DNA from: Lachnospiraceae bacterium | GTDB lineage: Bacteria > Bacillota > Clostridia > Lachnospirales > Lachnospiraceae | DNA length: 64,000 nt | Direction of reading: 5' to 3' | NCBI GenBank assembly: GCA_017624835.1 | Contig: JAGAMG010000001.1 | Location: 1 to 64,000 of the forward strand | Part shown: positions 54,428-63,060 of the stretch, piece after piece | Position numbering within the stretch: the stretch's first letter is position 1 | Layout of the letters: the number at the start of each line of letters is the position of its first letter | Translations under genes and position numbers: made by a program | The notes under the pieces: generated by a model | Seen by the model: the letters and a program-made list of their open reading frames with translations, nothing else | Databases searched by the model: none | What the model was told of the DNA's origin: nothing

Positions 54428-55852
54428 TTAGAAAAATAATTCCTTAAGATAATCCCAAAAACTTACACCTGTTTTAGGGGATACTGCACCGGAACTGCCA
54501 TTTGCTTCAACCTTATACCATGCTATTGGAGACAAAGAGGTAAAGGTTGCTGTAATGTTGCCATCTCCGGCAACTGCGGGAACATATTCAATGGTTCCAT
54601 CATGCTTCACATGCAATACCACAACCTTATCACCGGCTTTTACCTGTGCCGCAATATTCGCATCTGTAAAGGTAATCTTTGCACCCTTGGAAATGTCCAC
54701 GCCACCTTCAATTGCCAAATCCAAAGAACCTGCTGCAAGTACCTTACTTACCTTCATAGACGGAGCATATTGATTCATGGCACCTACCGCATCGGACAAA
54801 TGCTCTACCCAATAAACCAGATTATTAATGGCATGCTGTTCTTCAGAGCTATTGGCACCTTTTATTTCTTTCACATATACGGAAACTTCCTTATCTCCTA
54901 CAACGGCAGGAGTGTCGATTTTATACTGTTCCTCATCGTCCTCTTCCGGCTCTGCTTCAACAGGATCACCATCGTCAAAAGGACTCTTTACTTCCCAATC
55001 TAAATCATATTTTTCCACATACGCATTTAAATCGCGGACATATATATAACTAAAGCCTTCCGCATCAGATGTATTAAGACCGATTCCGCCATCATTTACT
55101 GCACCTGCATCATTACCTGATACAGATATCGCCACATTGGGAGTTCCCGCCTTTACGTACAAATAAGTTAAATACTCCTCTGACATAGCAAACTGAGATT
55201 TATCCAAAATGTTCAGTCTATAATGATGAACGGTCTTTCCGAACTCTGATACAGTGGTAGTATAATCATCAAAGGAAGTGATAGGGGTCTTTTTATCCGC
55301 TCCGTAAAAGGTAGGATATGTACTTGCATTGATTGCCGGATTCTCAGAATATACATAAGCATATGCATATCCGTCGTCATTCATCAATGCACAATCAAAA
55401 TAGAGTAATGTTTTATTAATGTAGGTTGAAGTGGTTCCTGAACCACCTACAGGATTTCCTGCAGCATCAAAAAAGAGCTGGGTATAGTTTCCTTCTTTGA
55501 TATCAGTAGGCAAGGTAGGAGACAAGGACACCCGTGCAAACTTATATTCGTCATTAATATACTTATCGTCATTCGAAATATCAAAGGTAACTGCTGCATC
55601 AGCTAAGCTTACAGAATTAGGTGGGCAAAGTGCTGCCTTCCAGCCTGTCACATCCACGGTTGATGCCAAATCATAATCCAGACTCATGCGAAAATAAATC
55701 TGAGTACCTGCCTTTGCAGACTCATACCAATCATACTCTGAATAGTCAATTTCAGAGGAGGGAAATGCCTGTACTGTTTTGGCAGGACCAAAGGACATTG
55801 CAATTGCGGTAAAGAGCAAAAGTGATGCTAAAAATGCACTAATTTTTTTCAT
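54428..55852 (-). CDS. Secreted SPKTG-motif surface protein with an incomplete sorting signal
   Basis: 474 residues with a clear signal peptide (ending AKTVQA near residue 29). The body is acidic and beta-rich. Near the C terminus, ISKGAKITFTDANIAAQ followed by SLSPIAWYKVE resembles the domain that usually comes before the sorting signal in Lachnospiraceae wall proteins. SPKTG is at residues 458-462 and matches the class B sortase consensus of C. difficile. Yet only 12 residues follow (VSFWDYLKELFF), with no membrane helix or basic tail. Sorting therefore looks impaired or unusual. It has its own strong promoter and terminator and lies directly after the baseplate operon. Confidence 0.85.
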   Translation of the reverse strand: MKKISAFLASLLLFTAIAMSFGPAKTVQAFPSSEIDYSEYDWYESAKAGTQIYFRMSLDYDLASTVDVTGWKAALCPPNSVSLADAAVTFDISNDDKYINDEYKFARVSLSPTLPTDIKEGNYTQLFFDAAGNPVGGSGTTSTYINKTLLYFDCALMNDDGYAYAYVYSENPAINASTYPTFYGADKKTPITSFDDYTTTVSEFGKTVHHYRLNILDKSQFAMSEEYLTYLYVKAGTPNVAISVSGNDAGAVNDGGIGLNTSDAEGFSYIYVRDLNAYVEKYDLDWEVKSPFDDGDPVEAEPEEDDEEQYKIDTPAVVGDKEVSVYVKEIKGANSSEEQHAINNLVYWVEHLSDAVGAMNQYAPSMKVSKVLAAGSLDLAIEGGVDISKGAKITFTDANIAAQVKAGDKVVVLHVKHDGTIEYVPAVAGDGNITATFTSLSPIAWYKVEANGSSGAVSPKTGVSFWDYLKELFF

Positions 55853-55890
55853 GTGTATCTCTCCTGTTTTCTTTTGTTCTATCTTGTTTT

Positions 55891-55919
55891 AGTCTAACAT
55901 TTGACCGATTACCTGTCAA
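55891..55919 (-). promoter_or_regulatory. Promoter of the SPKTG-protein gene
   Basis: TTGACA, 17 bases, TAGACT on the minus strand, ahead of AGGAGAG and the start codon. Confidence 0.85.
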
Positions 55920-55940
55920 GGAAAAAGGGGGCGCCGCTAA

Positions 55941-55975
55941 CAAAAAAAGAAAAAGTGGAACAAGTCCACTCTTTC
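55941..55975 (-). terminator. Terminator of the baseplate operon
   Basis: AAAGAGTGGA pairs with TCCACTTTTT on the minus strand, then a run of T. It begins at the stop codon of the tail-protein gene and so ends the structural transcript of the injection system. Confidence 0.82.
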
Positions 55976-57067
55976 TTAACCTAAAATATAATTTCCGCCC
56001 AATACAACGCCTCCGGCATCTGCTGCAATCGGTGTGGACAGACAACCATTCTTATCCAAATAGCAATGCATGTCCATATTACTATTTGCCCGTAACAACA
56101 CCACATTACAGTGCATCCCCAATGGAGTATACTCCTCTAAAAAGCTTCTCAACCATTCACGCGATATTTCTTTATCCGATTGGGACATATCTATAATCAC
56201 AGTAAAGGTATCCTCATTCTTTCCAAACAACCGCTCGTACACTTCCAGTAAATTGGAATTTTTACTCATCCAGTCATGCCACTTAAAATACTCTACAATC
56301 ATAGCCTTATGACCGGTAACCAATTCTATCATTTGCCCCATTACTTCCTTGGTGCCTCTTCCGCTCTGGATTTTTTGCAAATTTTTTATTAAATAGCGTA
56401 GCTGCTCCGGCGAGTACTTCTTTCCGGCCGCCCAATCCCCCGTCCATTGAGCAAAAAGTGGGAGATTTTCTTCCGAGGTTGTCTCATAATCCAAGTAATT
56501 CGGAATATACTCCACTTCCTTCTCCAAATCCTCATACAGACTCTGCATAACCGCCATATAGCGTTCAAAAAACTCGCCTCTTTCCTGATGATAAATCTCA
56601 GGAAGATATTCAGTAAAGCTTCCGTGAGGAAATTCCACATGAAAACCATCAATGGTAAAACTACTGTCCACACGTGATCCGGATACACTAATAAAAATCC
56701 ATAAATACCGTCCCTGCAATTCATGCAAAAGCATATCCGAGGTATTCACCTTTCTGGTATAGGAGTATTCCTTCAACAATTCAAGCTGTTCCATAGGTGT
56801 ACAACTTTCATCTTCCATTATTTCCTGAAGATCCACATTGGTAGCAGCTGCTATTATTTCATACTTACATCCATCAAAATTACCATTCATACAAAGCCTG
56901 TGCCAGGTTCCGTTGTAATCTCCGGAATCAAACATTGGTGCCAGAAAACTGAAATAGCCACCGCCATTTCCTACCAGCCTATGTTCCTTTGACAATTCCA
57001 TCCGGTGCCGTTTTCCTCTTGCAAGAGCCAGCCGATAAAAATTCACTTTTTTTGTTGTTTCTACCAT
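55976..57067 (-). CDS. Phage tail protein I-like baseplate protein (TIGR02242 type)
   Basis: 363 residues. The middle holds the pattern of the TIGR02242 tail family: YLPEIYHQERGEFFERYMAV, then LDYETTSEENLPLFAQWTGDW and LQKIQSGRGTKEVMGQMIEL. These proteins resemble P2 gpI and occur at the end of Afp/PVC/eCIS baseplate operons. The N-terminal 140 residues look like a beta-sandwich that may contact fibres or partners. It is the last gene of the structural operon, about 20 bases after the second large baseplate gene, with AGGAGG at its start. Confidence 0.88.
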   Translation of the reverse strand: MVETTKKVNFYRLALARGKRHRMELSKEHRLVGNGGGYFSFLAPMFDSGDYNGTWHRLCMNGNFDGCKYEIIAAATNVDLQEIMEDESCTPMEQLELLKEYSYTRKVNTSDMLLHELQGRYLWIFISVSGSRVDSSFTIDGFHVEFPHGSFTEYLPEIYHQERGEFFERYMAVMQSLYEDLEKEVEYIPNYLDYETTSEENLPLFAQWTGDWAAGKKYSPEQLRYLIKNLQKIQSGRGTKEVMGQMIELVTGHKAMIVEYFKWHDWMSKNSNLLEVYERLFGKNEDTFTVIIDMSQSDKEISREWLRSFLEEYTPLGMHCNVVLLRANSNMDMHCYLDKNGCLSTPIAADAGGVVLGGNYILG

Positions 57068-57086
57068 GCCGGTATACCTCCTATTG

Positions 57087-58958
57087 TTACTGGCAATATT
57101 CTAAATTGTTTGCTTCCAAAAAGCTCAAAGCATCCTCATTCAGTAGAATATCCCCTCTGTCGTTTTTGCTTGCTGCATTGCCGATACGTTCCAGGGTCAA
57201 TTCCTGAACCTGTCTTACTCCGGGCAGTGCTTCCAATTTGGTAAATAATCTACCGTAAGCCACCACACTTCCGAAGGGTGCCTTCTTTCTCTGATAATCC
57301 ACTTCATTCCGTATGTATTCTTCAATCTCTCTACGAATTTCCGGTGTATCCTGATACAATGCAATCTTTCCATGCACTTCAATCCCCACATACTTAGGAG
57401 ATACAATACTTATCTTCGTATTCACAAGCCGATAGGGTTCAATATAATCTTCAATCATCTTTTGATATATATTTCCAAGAACAGGGCGCTTCTCCGTACT
57501 CTTAGGCTTTACAACCACTACAACTTCATTTGCTCCCCGTTTCTTTCTGTATAGATTTCCATACACCCTGCCCGGGATAACATGCGCCAATTCCAACATC
57601 AACCCCGGAGTTTGAAGTACTCTGTCCTCATAATCCTGACTGGATGCCATTCGATTCTGCACAAAGATTTCATTTTCCATGCGCTCCATCATCTGAGGAA
57701 CCGTTTCTCGCTGTCTTCCCCCTTTAGCCGGTGCCGGATTCCAAACCTCACAGCCCTGTGGAAGCTGCAAACTTGTTTCCTGAATCTCTCCTGCCAATAC
57801 ATTACCGCCATCCAGGCGGGAACAGGTTAGTCCTGTCACACTTACCGGCATATTCTGCATGGGAACTGCTCCATGGATACCATCTCCAAAACGTATTACC
57901 TTGCGCTGACGGTCATACTGAAACACTTTATCCTCATAACCGGCATTCTCCAAATCTTCTGTGCAATGCCAGATTTCACACTGCTCTTTTTCATTTTTAT
58001 CAATGCTCCACAGCGCCAATGAGAAGGAATAAACATCCGGCCAGTCAAAATCCAATTCCTGACCGGCACAACCATTCGTTCTTCCAAGCTTTAACTCTGT
58101 CAGGAAATCGCCTTCCTGACAAATGGTTTGTTGCTGAACTACCTTTAGAGGATTCACATATACCATTCCCATTCTGGGAAGGCAGTCATACTTATTCTCA
58201 CGAAGGATACAACGAATATAAAATGCCTTTCTCATACCTTCCGGATGACGCCAAATTTTCATTTCACTGACTCCATGCACCTTCACAAAACCACTTTTCA
58301 ACAATCCGCAGGTTTCATCCTCTACCTCTAATGTTTTCCAGCCGCCATTGGCATAATACTGCCATTCCAATTCACATAACCTGAAATCCTCGGTAAAAGG
58401 ATTTCGTTTTTGATTCTCATCCACACAAAGATACAGACTATCCCCTTCTGATAAGCATCTTTCAAAGCCCAAATATAGTACTGCTTCCTGCATAAACTGC
58501 TCCGCAAAGCACTCTGCATACTCTCCATCCTGCCCTGCAAAAGCGGTTAAATCCATTCCCTTTCCATCCACCTCATTTAAGAAAGAACAGAAAACATTGT
58601 GGACATATTTTTGACCGGTTACTGTCTCAAAAGGAATGTCGCCGGCCCAAAACAAAGTGCCTTTGGGAATTTTCATTGCCTCACTGATATTTTTTAAAAC
58701 CACATACCCTTCGGCAGCACGTTCCTTCCTGGGTTCAACTCCAAGGAGCTTCAAATATTTCTGTACATGAATATCTCCTGTTGCATTCATGTAATAATTC
58801 AGCATATCAGTCAGCCATGCATACATCTGTAAAACTGTTATTCCCGGATCATGACTGTTGAAATCTGTCCATTCATCCGTCATAGCAGGAATACGACTGA
58901 TAGCTCTTTGCATCATCTGCTCATAGGTTATATCATCTAACTGCGGTACTTTTAACAT
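57087..58958 (-). CDS. Putative baseplate assembly protein (Afp12-like)
   Basis: 623 residues. The hallmark block of TIGR02243-type baseplate proteins lies at residues about 31-60 (DEWTDFNSHDPGITVLQMYA, then LTDMLNYYMNATG). A gpJ-like C-terminal region begins around 420 with RMASSQDYEDRVLQTPG and runs to FTKLEALPGVRQVQELTLER. Together with the upstream protein it would form the wedge of the contractile baseplate. The start overlaps the previous gene by 7 bases. No signal peptide, as expected of a cytosol-assembled particle. Confidence 0.9.
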   Translation of the reverse strand: MLKVPQLDDITYEQMMQRAISRIPAMTDEWTDFNSHDPGITVLQMYAWLTDMLNYYMNATGDIHVQKYLKLLGVEPRKERAAEGYVVLKNISEAMKIPKGTLFWAGDIPFETVTGQKYVHNVFCSFLNEVDGKGMDLTAFAGQDGEYAECFAEQFMQEAVLYLGFERCLSEGDSLYLCVDENQKRNPFTEDFRLCELEWQYYANGGWKTLEVEDETCGLLKSGFVKVHGVSEMKIWRHPEGMRKAFYIRCILRENKYDCLPRMGMVYVNPLKVVQQQTICQEGDFLTELKLGRTNGCAGQELDFDWPDVYSFSLALWSIDKNEKEQCEIWHCTEDLENAGYEDKVFQYDRQRKVIRFGDGIHGAVPMQNMPVSVTGLTCSRLDGGNVLAGEIQETSLQLPQGCEVWNPAPAKGGRQRETVPQMMERMENEIFVQNRMASSQDYEDRVLQTPGLMLELAHVIPGRVYGNLYRKKRGANEVVVVVKPKSTEKRPVLGNIYQKMIEDYIEPYRLVNTKISIVSPKYVGIEVHGKIALYQDTPEIRREIEEYIRNEVDYQRKKAPFGSVVAYGRLFTKLEALPGVRQVQELTLERIGNAASKNDRGDILLNEDALSFLEANNLEYCQ

Positions 58959-61804
58959 GCGCTCACCTCAATATATACGATATGTTCCCCGTTTACTGCC
59001 ATAATAAACGGATTGCTCATCTGTTCATAAAACATATCTGTTACCTGAACTTCTTTTCCATCCACAAGCGCCGTCATCACAATCTTTGAAATATTGCATC
59101 CGGCAATACCATTGCGCAGACAGGCAATAATCTGGGAGGTTCTCGGCAACTCACCAATCTCCCAACCGTTGCCGCTCACACCACCCTCCAGCGGATCTAT
59201 AAATTTCTGTATCATATCCGTAGCCTTCTGCTGCAGATCATAGGCCTGTTCCATGTTCTCTTTTTCCAACCATACTCTCACATTCAGCTTCACAAAATAG
59301 GGCTGAACCAGAGTTAACTCACGACCCATGGCAAGTAACGCACTATCCTGCATCAGGCGATCACGTATGGCCTTTTTTATCTCCGAAAAAACATGTGCAC
59401 CCTTTTCATACTCTTCAATCAATACTGCTATAGTCACATTGTCCCTGGAAGGATTCCCAAGCATATCCACATGACTAAGACATTTTACTTTCCGAATACC
59501 ATAAGCAGTCTGGGAAATAATATCAAAAAAGTCTCGGTTTGTTACTGCTCGATTTCTGGTTCGCAACATACCGGATACCAGACTCATACTATTCTTCTCC
59601 GTATATCCGTCATAACCACCATATGTGGGAAATGGATTATTTACAGATGAAATATAGCGCACTGCAGTTCCAAGCACTTGAATAGCTCCCTTGGGAACAT
59701 TTGCACAGGAGCCGGTATAATTACTGTGCTCCACTCGAATATGAGGTCCATCCGGCAACAATTCATACTCGGCAAACGCATGCTTTCTGAAGTGTAAAAG
59801 TCCCTCTGCCATATCTACGGTATAGGTTCGACCACCTTCATATGCCTTTTCGGCCCGTCTCCACAAAACCCAATTCTCATTTTCTCCCTCTTTTTCCAAT
59901 ACCCACACAGAAAGTTTTAATAAATTCTGCTGATTTAATTGGATATCCACTGCATTATCCATATCCTGTAAATAGAATTCCTCGGTTACGGTATTTACAT
60001 TAACCACTCTGGCCATGTTAGGATATATACCTTTAATCAATGGTAACGCATACTCAGGATTTTCCTTATTATAATTAATAAATCGCAGAAAATATCCTTC
60101 ATAGCCATATAATGTTCGCTTTGCCGCATCCTTTGGAATCATCATCAGCATATTACCGGAACCGGTAAAACCATCCGTATAATCCACTGTTTTTACTGCT
60201 GTAAACCCTCTATCCGATAAATACTCCACCTGGAAATTTACCGGTCTGTCATTGTAATTTTCAATGTCAAAGAACAGACTAAAGGGTGTCCCTGCCATGG
60301 ATTGAGAGAAGCCTAAGTACATAGTTCTGTATTCATGCTCAGTCTGATAAAAGGGAGAAACATTTCCGCCTTTACTCAAGCTTTCCGTTACATCCTTTTC
60401 TTCAAAATTATTTTTCAAAAGAGCATGCTGTGCTGTCTGACGATTTTCCATGTAAGAATAGGATAGATTCAACCCTGTCAAAAAAGGACACTTATATACT
60501 GCCGGTACCTGATAGATATTCTCAGCCCGAATCAATCTTGCACGGATTCTTCCCATTCCATCACCGGCACCATATTCCGCCATATCCTCAGGACAAATAA
60601 ACTCCAATGTTACCGGTCCCTGCGTAGAGCCATTAAACATGGCATTAATATGTTCCTCTTTAAACAGATTTTTCCAACCTGTATTACTCAAATACTCCCA
60701 AAGGACATAATCTGCCATTACCTCTGCAGAGCGCATGCTGGCTGCCTTTTTGGGCTTTTTCATAATCGCCTTGTACTCTACATCTAATTCGGGAATCTCC
60801 AATTCTTCTTCATGATTCCGATAAGAAAGCTGAAATTTCATCTGAATCGTGGCACCTTTTCGTCCCAATGTCTCTTTTTCGTCAAAGGCAAACTCATTGT
60901 ATAATCCCAATGGTTTCCCGAATGGATAAACGCCCCCTCCGGTCTCACTTATTCCATTGACAAAAATTTCCCCGGGAATAATCTGTTCCCGATGGAATCC
61001 CACGGAAATACTTCTAATATAAAGATTAGGGAGCTCATCCTTGCAAAAAAGAGTAAGATAATAGCTTTCTTTTTGTCCCAGCTTCACTTTCTTTGGAGCG
61101 TAATCTTCCATTTGAAGATGAATGGCTCCATCCTGTATTTCTACTGCCGAAAATACAAGTTCTCCCTTTTCCGGATCCAAAATAGCCCACTTTACTGTTG
61201 TTGAGCATAATGCCTCTAACAATGCCTGCTGCTCCGTCTCTGTGAACGCTTCAACAAATACATAAAGATCCAATCCGTTTAAATGAGAAAACAATTCATC
61301 AAAGCCTAAATACAACCTATGCTCTGAAACATTTTCCCCTCTGATGTCAAACCCATAAAAAGAAGCCTTTTCTTCTCCATAGGGAGATACCACTACCCTA
61401 TCTGTGCTCCGTTCTGTCACTGCAATCCATTCCGGAACTGTATCAGACACAGTCATATCATGCTCAGTCTCAAAAATCAGTTCTTCTTCCCCAACACCTG
61501 TAGCCATCACACGTGTTTTTGCCGGAACCGGAACCATACCTTCATATCCTGCCACAGGATGAAACTGCACATACCCCTTAGAGGCACTAACAGGCTCCTT
61601 CAACAAAGAATCAAACATATTTAAATATTGAATCCTATGCTTTGGAATTACCCTATCATAACGTTTTGCACATTCATCCAACATTCCACCACATAAATTT
61701 GACAAAACAGAACCCGGATCACTTCCGTCCTTTTTATAAGCAAATTCCGGAACATAGGAATTCATCAATCTCTGTAATTTTTCATATGTATTTTCCATGT
61801 TCAT
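58952..61804 (-). CDS. Large baseplate wedge protein (Afp11-like, gpJ-like C terminus)
   Basis: About 950 residues. Starts with KLQRLMNSYVPEFAYKKDGSD and SVLSNLCGGMLDECAKRYD, the N-terminal pattern of the larger eCIS baseplate subunit. Near residue 740 RNRAVTNRDFFDIISQTAYG begins a gpJ-like region, with SRDNVTIAVLIEEYEKG after it. I place the start at 61804, where AAGGAGAAGGAA is well spaced; an earlier in-frame codon would overlap the gp25-like gene by 68 bases. Sits between the gp25-like and Afp12-like genes. Confidence 0.88.
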   Translation of the reverse strand: MNMENTYEKLQRLMNSYVPEFAYKKDGSDPGSVLSNLCGGMLDECAKRYDRVIPKHRIQYLNMFDSLLKEPVSASKGYVQFHPVAGYEGMVPVPAKTRVMATGVGEEELIFETEHDMTVSDTVPEWIAVTERSTDRVVVSPYGEEKASFYGFDIRGENVSEHRLYLGFDELFSHLNGLDLYVFVEAFTETEQQALLEALCSTTVKWAILDPEKGELVFSAVEIQDGAIHLQMEDYAPKKVKLGQKESYYLTLFCKDELPNLYIRSISVGFHREQIIPGEIFVNGISETGGGVYPFGKPLGLYNEFAFDEKETLGRKGATIQMKFQLSYRNHEEELEIPELDVEYKAIMKKPKKAASMRSAEVMADYVLWEYLSNTGWKNLFKEEHINAMFNGSTQGPVTLEFICPEDMAEYGAGDGMGRIRARLIRAENIYQVPAVYKCPFLTGLNLSYSYMENRQTAQHALLKNNFEEKDVTESLSKGGNVSPFYQTEHEYRTMYLGFSQSMAGTPFSLFFDIENYNDRPVNFQVEYLSDRGFTAVKTVDYTDGFTGSGNMLMMIPKDAAKRTLYGYEGYFLRFINYNKENPEYALPLIKGIYPNMARVVNVNTVTEEFYLQDMDNAVDIQLNQQNLLKLSVWVLEKEGENENWVLWRRAEKAYEGGRTYTVDMAEGLLHFRKHAFAEYELLPDGPHIRVEHSNYTGSCANVPKGAIQVLGTAVRYISSVNNPFPTYGGYDGYTEKNSMSLVSGMLRTRNRAVTNRDFFDIISQTAYGIRKVKCLSHVDMLGNPSRDNVTIAVLIEEYEKGAHVFSEIKKAIRDRLMQDSALLAMGRELTLVQPYFVKLNVRVWLEKENMEQAYDLQQKATDMIQKFIDPLEGGVSGNGWEIGELPRTSQIIACLRNGIAGCNISKIVMTALVDGKEVQVTDMFYEQMSNPFIMAVNGEHIVYIEVSAC

Positions 61805-61829
61805 TCTGATTTCCTTCTCCTTCCGGATT

Positions 61830-62243
61830 TTACAATTCTCCAATACCTTCCACCAGATAATAGGGGAATACCAGGTTATTAGGGTTATTGGTTGCACGCA
61901 CGGTATAATTGATGTTTAAATAGACTTTTCCATTTTGAATATCCTTTGTATCAACCTCAACACCCACATTTATAACGCGAGGTTCATATTTCATCAAAGC
62001 TTCCCGCACTTCACTGCCCAGCCGAATTTCAAAATCCGAATCCGGCAATTCAAAAATATATTCATGCAGGTTACAACCGAAATCCGGTAGCATTGCCCGC
62101 TCTTTCAATCTTGTCATTAAAATAATATATATGGCCTGACGAATATCTTCTTCACTATCCACCATAACAAACTGCCCTGTAGCAGAATCAATATGTGGTG
62201 GGAACGCAAATCCCCGCCCCAAAAAATCTTTGGATTTCTCCAT
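61830..62243 (-). CDS. gp25/GpW-like baseplate wedge protein (Afp9-like)
   Basis: 137 residues, the family length. GRGFAFPPHIDSATGQFVMV opens it, and the core has IYIILMTRLKERAMLPDFGC and HEYIFELPDSDFEIRLGSEVR, then VNVGVEVDTKDIQNGK. T4 gp25 homologues (also TssE) help start sheath polymerisation; the EPR-like core motif of gp25 is replaced here by RAMLPDFG. Third visible gene of the structural operon, 37 bases after the spike gene. Confidence 0.93.
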   Translation of the reverse strand: MEKSKDFLGRGFAFPPHIDSATGQFVMVDSEEDIRQAIYIILMTRLKERAMLPDFGCNLHEYIFELPDSDFEIRLGSEVREALMKYEPRVINVGVEVDTKDIQNGKVYLNINYTVRATNNPNNLVFPYYLVEGIGEL

Positions 62244-62280
62244 GCCTATCCCTGCCCTTCTTTATTGGCTGCTGCATCCG

Positions 62281-63060
62281 TTAGTTAATCTGTGTAACTG
62301 CTCCCTTTAATGCCAATGGTCCGGACGCCTGCACATTTACCTGCGCCTGTCCTTTTAACTCCACCTGGGCACCCTGCATTTTTAATCCGGCCTTTGCATT
62401 CAGTCCAATTTCATTATCTGCCTCAACTGCAATTTTAGTTCCCTTTAATAAAACATTTCCACTGTTTCCATCCAAAGAAAATTCTGTCTTTCCTGCAGTC
62501 ATTTTCAGCGTTTTTTCAGCACTAAGCTCTATGCCGCCATTTTTATAATCCAATTTCAGTAGGTTTTTTTCTGTTTTGTCTGAAATAGTACAACATTCAT
62601 TCTCATCATCAACAAGAATTTTACTTCCCTTTGGCGTAGTCAGAGTAATCTTCTGTTTCCCCTCATCCTCATTAATCAGAATATCCATACCGCCTTTGGT
62701 CTTAATATGCTTAATCAGATTCTTTTTATCAAAATTTTCATTTACTACAGCGGCACCATTGGGGTATAAGCTTCCCAACAGAAAAGGTTTTTTCAAACTT
62801 CCTCCAATGAAACCTACCAAAACAATTTCATCAATTTCCGGCACACAATACATTCCGTAATCCTTGCCGGTATATGGAGACAACAATCTTACCCACTCAC
62901 ACATATTTTTACCGGTTTCCCACACAGTAAATTCTACCTTTACCATGCCCTTAAACTCTGCATTATTATTCTCTACCACCGTTCCCTGGACAAATCCCGG
63001 TATCCGTTGGTTATCATAATACTCATTATCTCCGATTAACAAATCTGTTATGGAATTCAT
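62281..63060 (-). CDS. Central spike protein, gpV/VgrG-spike type
   Basis: 259 residues. An OB-fold domain of the gpV/gp5 type (about residues 20-110, with RIPGFVQGTVVENNNAE and YCVPEIDEIVLVGFIGGS) leads to a beta-helical needle with short repeats such as ILVDDEN, KTEFSLDGNSGNVLLKG and AQVELKGQAQVNVQA. It ends LKGAVTQIN, like the blunt tip to which PAAR proteins bind. It forms the membrane-piercing spike. The start overlaps the hub stop codon as ATGA, so hub and spike are translated together. No PAAR gene follows in the window. Confidence 0.92.
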   Translation of the reverse strand: MNSITDLLIGDNEYYDNQRIPGFVQGTVVENNNAEFKGMVKVEFTVWETGKNMCEWVRLLSPYTGKDYGMYCVPEIDEIVLVGFIGGSLKKPFLLGSLYPNGAAVVNENFDKKNLIKHIKTKGGMDILINEDEGKQKITLTTPKGSKILVDDENECCTISDKTEKNLLKLDYKNGGIELSAEKTLKMTAGKTEFSLDGNSGNVLLKGTKIAVEADNEIGLNAKAGLKMQGAQVELKGQAQVNVQASGPLALKGAVTQIN

